From assembly GCA_038277395.1 (NCBI GenBank), contig CM076196.1, positions 92,752,236-92,816,235 of the forward strand: DNA of 64,000 bases, written 5' to 3'. The notes under the pieces are model-generated. The model was not told the origin of the DNA. It did not search any database and was given only the letters and a program-made list of their open reading frames with translations. Positions 56,729 to 64,000 of the stretch are shown here, piece by piece (position 1 is the first letter of the stretch; each line of letters starts with the position of its first letter). The translations under genes and the position numbers were made by a program. Origin of the DNA: Dryocosmus kuriphilus (Eukaryota; Arthropoda; Insecta; Hymenoptera; Cynipidae).

Positions 56729-59700
56729 TGACAATATTCTTATTAATTGGTGTAAAAGCACAAACAATTGCTGGTTCAATATTTCTAATTGTTGAATTAA
56801 CATTTGAATTATTGGATTGAACGTTTCCTGTATTTATAAATTAAGAATCACATATATGTAAAATGTTATATGCAGTTCTTTAAATTTACTATATTGCAAT
56901 AAATTAAATAAATATAATTTTGAAAATGTATGTGTATTTCTTCTTCACTCCGCTCACCTGAATTAATTTTAGTTAGTGCAAGAGAGGATTAGCTCATCTT
57001 TTAGAGCTGTAACATATGATTTAGGGTGTGTAATAATTGAATCCAAAATTTTTCAGTATCTACTTGTTTTAACTACAAACTGATCCTCCCCAACGCTCAC
57101 CAAAACCACCATCTCCTCTTCCTCAATAATTTTAATAGTTAACTGAGGTTCATTTCAGTTTTGATGTCACTGAAAAGAATTCTTTGTACTTTTAGGCAAG
57201 AAATCAATCATTTTGTCTAATTAGTATAGGAATCAATAGTACTCATCTATTCATTATTCATCTAGTTTGCCTGTCTATCCTTTGAAATAGGTTTATTTTA
57301 ACCAGAGTTCAATTTTGTCATAAGAAAAATATTTCTTGATTGTCAGTGATTGATTTTAATATCTTCAATACTTCACTAATCATGTTCTTATTGCAAGGTT
57401 TCAGTTAAATAAATTTGGATTTTTAACATATTATTCTGTTGTGTTAAAGATTAATTCAAAGTTGCTTACAGTGGATTATAAAATTTATGTAGCTGATTTA
57501 TTTGGTAGATTGATTGCGGTTACTCGTACCTGAAACAGAAATAACGCATTGAAATAATTTCAATCTTAATGTAATAATAGAGGCTGGTGTTATTAAATAA
57601 GAGTTTTATTAGATGATTCTTTAACAGCTTAAAAGCTAGATTATTATTTCCAGTAGTAGAATTAACACATGTAATATATTTGATTGTAAATTTTATCTCC
57701 GTAGTTTATAAAAACTGATAAAATAGACCCAGCATGGTATTAAGTGTGCAATGCTTTTCTATTAATCAACAATATATAGTTCCTTTAATAAGTTAAATTC
57801 CATGTGATTTTTAAACATTATATGTACATTTTATGATATTGTATAATTCATCTTAATTTCTTTTTAAACGAAGTCATTTTGGTTACTATAGAAGGAAAAA
57901 TGTAAGAGACTCATTTTAGTTTTAGGGCTTTCTATAACTGATCGTGTAGGGCTTGTTACCACTGAATGCAAATTTTGAGTATTTTATTTAAATACAACCT
58001 CCTCTTCCTCCTCAGTAAATATAAACAAGTTTCGAGAAATTTCATGCATCCAGATTGGACAACAGAGTTACTTATAGTAAAATCAAATAAGAAATATTGA
58101 ATTAGTTACTTAGAAGCACCTTCAAAAGTTAAACATTTCGATATTTATCTGTCGGAAAAAGGTAATAAAAGCTGTGAAAGAAACCGTTTGTAAATAGGTA
58201 AGGATTTGATGCTTCTCATAATAGTTGGATAAATAATTCATATTTGTAGAACAGGTTCACTCTTCGATTATTACTGACAAAAGCATTACCTAAAACATTT
58301 TAAATCTATGTTATAGCACTTTAGGGGATATGTTGTAATATTTTTCAAAGAATTTCGTAAAATGTAAGACTCATATTCGTAGGTCTTTGAATTTATCAGC
58401 AAGTTTTCTGTTAATACATTCCAAGAGTATGCGACACTCGTCTCCAGTTATCTCTATGCTTTTTCATTAACTAATTCCTTAGCGAATTTGTCTTTGATAT
58501 TTGTTGACAGGAAGCCGACGTCATATTTTGAGTGACATCAAGAGTAGGTTAAACATGATACACTTAATTTAGTGTCTCAAATCACATTGTGGGAGATCTC
58601 GAAAGTACACAGAAATGACTTTAAATTATTTTCTTTTGCATATTCTGTGCTGTACAATTGCTTTTCTCATTATTTTCTATTTAGCATGGACATGAACCTT
58701 TTTCCAAGAATCACATTATTAACCTTGCAAAATTTCTGTAAAATTGAGAATTTATTGTTTACGTATAGTATTAATGATCTCTCAAATGAAGTTATAGCAT
58801 TTTGGGGGATATGATGTACTTTTTTGAAATAGTTTGGAAAAACGTAAGTCTTACTTTGGTCTTTGAACTTACCATTTTTCAGCAATCAAGTAAAATATTT
58901 TTTAGACCACATAACTGCAACCAGAGAAGAACAGAGGGACCACTTTTTATATTTTTTTATGCTAAATCTTCAAATCATAACAGATAAACTGTTATTTCTA
59001 AAAATAATAGAGGGAGAAGGAGAGATTGAGGCGTTTAAAGAAGAGCGAGTGTGAAACCTGTTAATAAAATGCATGTCACCCTTCATCTCAAGCTTCGAGA
59101 ATGCTCATACATACTATATTACATACCTAACTTTTCATATTTAATTTTCAATAAAATGCATTCTGATATTGCAGTGTTTTATATGACCTGGGATTATTAT
59201 TATTATTATTTTGGGCAGCTACCTTTAGAATTTTCTATAAACGTATCGAAACAATGTATTTGTATATATTCTCAACTAATGTACGTATTATCTTTGCTTA
59301 TTAATATATCTCCCTCTTTATCTTAAAGTTCTAGAAGGTTCTATGCACACCATATATACTCCAAGTCATTACAGAAGTCCAATGTCAGCAACCCGCCGTA
59401 CTTAGTTACTGAATGAATGACATTTTTGCACAGATGCGAACCATAATTATCATCTGTTGGAAAATGACTGTTTTTACAGACATTTAGCGCAGACATGAAC
59501 CACCATCACCAGTCGGTTACTGACTAATTTTGCAGACAGTTAGCCTGGAACAGAAGCCTTCCGCCGAACTGTGGTTTTACAAACGTTTAGCTTGAAACAA
59601 AACACTGACGCTGAAGCCTATACTCAGCAACCGGCCGTAATTGATTACAAACTGAATTTTCATTTTAGCACGGACACAAACCACCACGGCCTGTCGATTA

Positions 59701-59821
59701 TTGACTAGTTTTACAGATATTCAGACTAGAAGAGAACCCTTCTGCCGAAATGTGGTTTTACAATCATTTAGCTTGAAACATAACCCTTCCCACGAAGCCT
59801 GTAGCTCGGCAATCCACCGTA

Positions 59822-60180
59822 ATTTTACAAGAGGGAAATGTGATTGAATCTCTTTAGCACAATCCAGCAAAATTTCCATTTTTCAGTATTTAATTGTTTT
59901 GAGATTTTTGAGTTTAGATTTTGATTTTTGATTCAGGAACTGTTAGCTGTACTTAATTTTACGAGAGGGGAAAGTGATTGCATTTTTTGTGCCCAACCTA
60001 GGAAAATTATTGTTTCTCAATATCGGATTATTTTGTGATTTTCGAGATTAGATTTTGTGTTTTGATTCAGGAACTGTTAGTCATAAGGAATTTTACAAGA
60101 GGGAAAAATGATTACTTTTTTTGATGACAACCTAGAGAAATTCTTATTTTTCAATATCTGATTTTTTTGAGATTTTAAAA
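59822..60180. repeat. Outer sub-repeats of the palindrome, right arm
   Basis: Inverse of 51190-51480, with TTTTACAAGAGGGAAA, TTTGAGATTTTTGAGTTTAG and GATTCAGGAACTGTTAG anchors at about 59822, 59958 and 60090; the last is partial and marks the outer edge of detectable symmetry. Confidence 0.75.
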
Positions 60181-60302
60181 TACTGCATCATCTTGTGCAA
60201 CTTGATGAAACTTGTCCAGCTTCTATTGTGTAATCTAACCTTATTATGCAATATCGAGACTCCACCTTTACCCCTCCGACCCTTCTCGCGCCCAAAATTC
60301 CA

Positions 60303-60545
60303 TCAAAATAATGAGGTCACCATTAGAGAGAGAGAGAGGGGGAAAACACGTTCAAACCTGCATGATGACGTCATCGCGTGTATTATCGCGTGCCTGTCGA
60401 TATAAATGGAGATGAGAGATTCATAGATATGAAATTCTCGTCCTATAAACTTCAAGGAACAAGGACCTCAAAATAATGAGGTCAGGGTTAGAGAAAGGGG
60501 TGGAGAAAACAAGTTTGAACCTGAATGATGACGTCCTCGCTCATT
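60303..60545. repeat. Two direct repeats with CRE-like TGACGTCA
   Basis: Copies at about 60303-60376 and 60469-60541 share CAAAATAATGAGGTCA, a GAGAGAG purine run, GGGGAAAACA/GGAGAAAACA, TTCAAACCTG/TTTGAACCTG and ATGATGACGTC. The first contains a full TGACGTCA palindrome. Spacing about 166 bp. A (GA)n run follows at about 60588-60620. Function unknown; the motif matches bZIP/CREB-type sites. Confidence 0.55.
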
Positions 60546-60744
60546 GAATTAATGCTCTTATATTATGGTGTACAAGCTGGTGAAGAGTGAGCGAGAGAGA
60601 GAGAGAGAGGGAGAGAGAATTTTCGAAAAGTAGATTCCAATACATAACCTTAATAGTAAGAAGGAATGCGGCGTTCGCGCGAAGCTTGTAATGGTGCTAT
60701 ATATGGTAAATACCTGCCCCAATATTCATACTTTACTGGTACAG

Positions 60745-60934
60745 GGTAATACCGACTGTCGATAACGGACATTGGCGCCATATATCGGCGATAACAAGAA
60801 GTTTGTTGTGGTGGAACCCTACCTTAACGACCGGGGGTAACACCGACTTTAGATAACTTAGCACGGACACTTACCACTGAGAGAGCCGTAGCGCCATCTT
60901 TCGGCGACGTTGCGAAGCTTGTCGCGGTGAACCC
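60745..60934. repeat. Two-copy duplication upstream of the PIN/CXC gene
   Basis: Two units of about 90 bp (starting near 60750 and 60840) share CACCGACT, CGATAAC / AGATAAC, GCGCCATATATCGGCGA / GCGCCATCTTTCGGCGA and TTGTGGTGGAACCC / TCGCGGTGAACCC. The reading frame of the following pseudogene starts inside the second unit. Confidence 0.55.
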
Positions 60935-61588
60935 GAACGTACATGGCTTAGCTGCTGAGCATAATAAAAAATGCCTAACATCAGTATCTACCGACAAATT
61001 GATAGCTGAGGGATTTCAAGTAAAACAGGCCATTGAGGACACTGATCCCTTGATTGAGACAGCAGCTATAGATAAATCGACACATGGAGGCAATGTATTC
61101 ATCGTAGGGGAGGAAATTGACTTACTTACCCTGCTTCCTGCCCATGCAGGTGACTGTAATGAACCCACGAGTAGCATCTTCCTCATGAAGCCTGGTAAAG
61201 GAAAACAAGAGACATGCATTTGCAATCCCGAAGATACTAAACTCTTGGAAGAAGCCAAAAAAAATTTGTAGTTACTTCACGCCTTCAGTGGCTGCGACAG
61301 CGCGTCTGCATTTTTGAGACAAGGAAAGAATAAATTTTTCAATACACTTCAGAAGAATTCCAGCCCTCAAAGATCTGATGCAATATTCTTGGATCCTGAC
61401 GCCACACAAGATCAAGTTGCTGACGCACAAGAAAAGTTTGTTGTAATATTCTTCTGTGTTTAAAGCAACAAAGCGTTGAACGGCATTTACATACAACTCT
61501 TTCAGAGGCCAGTGGCAAAAAATAGTTTCAATTTGAATTGTCTGCTTCCAACGAAAAGGGCAGCCCACCAACACTCCTTGAGGATCTA

Positions 61589-62917
61589 CGAGGCACGTCC
61601 AGAAAGTAAGTGTAGTCAATTTATGTAGGCTTCAAACAAAATTTATTAAAACAAAAACATAGTTGGTTACACTGGTACATATGTAAGTTATTTTTCGACA
61701 TGGTCACCATCCCTCTCGATGCAAGTGGAGAGCCGCGGGATCAATTTTTTGATGCCTACCTCGAAGAAGTCTCCCGCCAGCTCTTTCGCCCACATCTCCA
61801 CCTCCCCCTTCACCGCCACATCCGTTGAAAACTTGCTTCCACCCATGTGCACCTTCTGGGAAGTGAAGAGATGGAAATGTGAAGGGGCGAGGTCAGGAGA
61901 ATACGGGGGGTGTTTCAAAACGTCCCACCCAAAAGAGTCCAGGAGTTGCTTCGTGGCGTTGGTCGTGTGAGGTTTGGCATTTTCATGCAGCAGGCAGACT
62001 CCCTTCGTCAGCATGCCCCTCCTTTTATTTTGAATCGCCCTTTTCAATTTTTTCAGCACCTCACAGTATCCTGCCGCGTTGATGGTCTCCCCGTGAGGCA
62101 GATATTCAATCAAAATTATGCCCTTATGTCCCAAAACACGGATGCCATGATTTTTTTGGCTGAAATTATGGTTTTAAATTCCTTGGCGGCGGGTGACAAA
62201 GTGTGGCGCCATTGTTGAGACTGCCTCTTAGTTTCGGGCGTATAGTGGGCAACCCAAGTTTCGTCTCCAGTAATAATAGAGTAGAGAAAATCATCACCTT
62301 CGTGTTCGTAGCGCTCCAAAAACTCTTTGGAGCTCTGCACTCGATTCAACTTGTGCTGTTCTGTCAGCTGTTTTAGGATCCACATCGCAGATAATTTCTG
62401 ATATCCGAGAGTTTCTGTAATTGTTTCGTGTAACATGGATCTGGAGATTTGCGGAAACATCGCAGAAAGATCATCTAACGTTAATCGGCGATCGTCACGG
62501 ACCGCAATCTCGATTTTTTCCACAAGTTCGTCAGTCAAAATTGAAGGTCTTCTGCTCCTCTGATCGTCATGCACGGAAGTACGGCCATTTTTAAATTCGC
62601 GACACCACTTGTACACTCGTATGATTCACAGCTCCATTACCGTAAACAGTTTTCACCTCATTATAAATCTCAACTGGAGCTTTTCCCTTCACAACGAGGT
62701 AGCGAATAACGGCGCGAATTGCGCACTTGGCGGGAGATACGATCGACATTTTTCGCGAGAGAAGCTACTGCGTCAAGAGTTTTCAACATACTAACCTCGG
62801 ATTGGTCTCGTGTTGAAGTGGAGGGATCAGGCTACGCGGCAGTGTTGCCAACATGTCGAAAAAGTATTCCCTGCAGCTGTGAGAGTACCAGTACACTTAC
62901 TTTTTGGACGTGCCTCG
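61589..62917 (-). mobile_element. Full-length mariner in the PIN/CXC gene
   Basis: 1,329 bp with inverted ends CGAGGCACGTCCAGAAAGTA (left) and CGAGGCACGTCCAAAAAGTA (right, complemented), flanked by TA (61587-61588 and 62918-62919). Full mariner length. Inserted in a coding frame of the host sequence. Confidence 0.93.
61688..62749 (-). pseudogene. Mariner DD34D transposase with altered catalytic residues
   Basis: About 350 codons in three frames. N-terminus (62749 downward) starts MSIVSPAKCAIRAVIRYLVV; a 1-nt loss near 62610 shifts into YKWCREFKNGRTSVHDDQRS, with helix-turn-helix text through LTLDDLSAMF. The first catalytic Asp is kept in ITGDETWVAHY (about 62265). A second shift near 62125 leads to LLHENAKPHT, where the second Asp is Glu (codon near 61983), and YSPDLAPSHFHLF, where the third Asp is His. 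Spacing between these two positions is 34, as in mariner. C-terminus SCIERDGDHVEK-like, complete. Transposition activity must be lost, though ends are intact. Confidence 0.9.
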
Positions 62918-63334
62918 TACCTACAGGTGCAGCTCTGGAAGAACAACGTCCTTGATCCGCAGCAGTGGGGTTGGAAAACAACCAAAAGCGGTCTAATTCC
63001 GAACACAACAGACCTACCACCAGCACCCCAGGTACTAGTGAACACGATATTCTGTACCTGTACGAAAGGATGCCAAACCTCATGCTCCTACCGAAAAGCT
63101 GGCTTCAAATGCTCGGATATATGCTTCCACTGTAAGGGTCGAACATGCCGATATTCCCTAAATGAGGATGTTACTACCCTTCTCGATGCGGCCCTGTTTG
63201 ACGAAAAAATAGACATTGAGGCTGAAAAACATGATGAAGGTCACATCGCAGATGATAACGTTATTTACGTCCCACTTCCTACACTAAGACCTTCTCCCAA
63301 ATTAAAAAAAACATTAAGACAAACAAGTAACTAA

Positions 63335-64000
63335 ATTTCATTCAAATTAAATGTGGAAAATTAAATTTTATTAAAGTAGAATGTACATATTCAACAAAAA
63401 ATTTATGCTGGTTAAATGTGGCTTTCTTCTTTTTGAAACCCTTCACCATTTGGACTGAGTAGGTATAGGTATAGGTATTGATTAACATGTAGGACGCTCA
63501 AATCTTACTATACAATTTTAATTAATTAATAGGTGTTTAAAGACAGAATGGATATCTAAAAAAAATCAATACTAAATTTCGCTTTCTGCCTTATTAATAT
63601 TCTGAAATCGTTCTAAAATTCGAAAAAATGGACGGATATAGATGATTTGGGGTTCAAATATCGTGTAACTTCAAAAATAGCCCCTAGCGAAAGTTTAGCG
63701 ATATGACAATTTTTGGTTTCTTACATGTATCTCGGAGTAAAAATGAGCAAAACTGAAAAAATAGGAGCTTAGCTTACGCAAAACTTGATGTACTATAACC
63801 TCTATATTGACATTTTTCATTCGCAGAAGCGGTTTTTGAGGTACAAGCGTTAGAAAAAGAGCATAGCTCACCTTTCAGCCAAGTTGCATGAATTTGCCGA
63901 TAGTCGGCAATTGATTGTGACCTAATCGCTCAACCAAATTTGAAGTTTAGGAAACTTATTCGATGTATAATTTAATGTTCTTTAATTTTGATTAGAGTGA
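63335..64000. other. Right edge, no gene recognised
   Basis: AT-rich sequence after the CXC frame. No downstream exon, polyadenylation cluster or repeat partner is evident. A TAGGTATAGGTATAGGTATT micro-repeat lies at about 63459-63480. Confidence 0.4.

Larger units (their letters stand above)
51190..60180. mobile_element. Giant palindrome (about 9 kb), possible new mobile element
   Basis: Left arm 51190-55599 and right arm about 55667-60180 are inverted copies that I can align from end to end (sum of paired coordinates about 111,200-111,280). Landmarks: the fragment at 52209-52230 pairs with 59051-59072, 54483 with 56727, and 55591 with 55676. Symmetry runs into the centre, where GTCTGGATAC / GTATCCAGAA still pair, leaving a loop of about 65 nt. 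Arms differ by roughly one base in ten plus small indels. Each arm carries one zinc-finger ORF, terminal sub-repeats, a simple triplet run and AACGTT-rich repeats near the centre. No transposase, integrase, polymerase or Rep is recognised. Outer target duplication not found. Confidence 0.85.
60927..63334 (+). pseudogene. PIN-like/CXC-domain protein, split by a mariner
   Basis: One reading frame carries conserved text on both sides of a mariner. Upstream: GFQVKQAIEDTDPLI and GGNVFIVGEEIDLLTLL (acidic motifs of a nuclease-like PIN fold), IFLMKPGKGK, then an in-frame TAG at 61269-61271, LLHAFSGCDSASAFLRQGKN and a TAA at 61461-61463. Downstream (from 62920): DPQQWGWKTTKSGLIPNT and a cysteine block CTCTKGCQTSCSYRK, CSDICFHCKGRTC (about 63055-63150), a tesmin/TSO1-like CXC half with one Cys replaced by Tyr. 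Removing 1,331 bp (mariner plus TA) restores phase, as expected for insertion into one exon. The 5' end is missing. I recall this as a multicopy arthropod family, perhaps transposon-borne; biochemical role unknown. Confidence 0.72.

Noticed and set aside
51190..60180. Palindrome as a sequencing or assembly artefact (missing-adapter chimera)
   Set aside because: The arms differ by about one base in ten, with different indels and repeat lengths; an artefact would give near-identical arms.

Overview
This is a gene-poor, AT-rich, repeat-saturated stretch of an animal nuclear genome, most likely an arthropod and probably an insect. The evidence is Ty3/Gypsy elements primed by a lysine-type tRNA, three mariner-superfamily transposons of insect type, R1-like and RTE-like LINE fragments, a Penelope-like fragment, a tRNA-derived SINE, and a decayed PIN-like/CXC protein of a type I recall from arthropod genomes. 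I see no intact host gene, rRNA gene, tRNA gene or CRISPR array. Almost every coding signal is a decayed transposable-element protein. The species cannot be named from this window.

Left part (1-20 kb). One Gypsy element on the minus strand spans 961-19618. It has TG...CA LTRs at both ends, a 4-bp target duplication (TCGT), a primer-binding site at 18277 and a G-run polypurine tract at 1719. Its gag, protease, RT, RNase H and integrase are all broken. It has served as a landing pad: a MITE sits in the left LTR, an R1-like LINE and a deleted mariner sit near or in the integrase, a second deleted mariner sits in the right LTR, and about 6-7 kb of AT-rich DNA (including a Helitron-like repeat) lies between the primer site and gag.

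Middle part (20-45 kb). A poly-G-rich tandem repeat and a second copy of the Helitron-like repeat lead into a second, related, plus-strand Gypsy (about 23.0-34.0 kb). Its protease is split by a 3.2-kb element with roughly 0.8-kb inverted terminal repeats, and that element in turn carries a SINE with a perfect 14-bp target duplication. Next come a 5'-truncated RTE-like LINE, a Penelope-like fragment, an antisense LINE remnant, a fold-back element and the C-terminal part of another LINE that is split by an unknown 0.7-kb insert.

Right part (45-64 kb). Three inverted-symmetric blocks follow one another: a 1.04-kb fold-back MITE with TA duplication (45143-46178); a 3.6-kb satellite array with about nine units in one orientation followed by about nine in the other (46.2-49.8 kb); and, after a third Helitron-like copy, a palindrome of about 9 kb (51.2-60.2 kb) with a loop of only about 65 nt. 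Each arm of the palindrome carries a damaged copy of the same small C2H2 zinc-finger, acidic-tail protein gene, and the centre carries reiterated AACGTT/GTTGAACC motifs and a triplet repeat. The window ends with the PIN-like/CXC pseudogene, cut by a full-length mariner whose second and third catalytic aspartates are substituted. The giant palindrome is the best candidate here for an undescribed mobile element.
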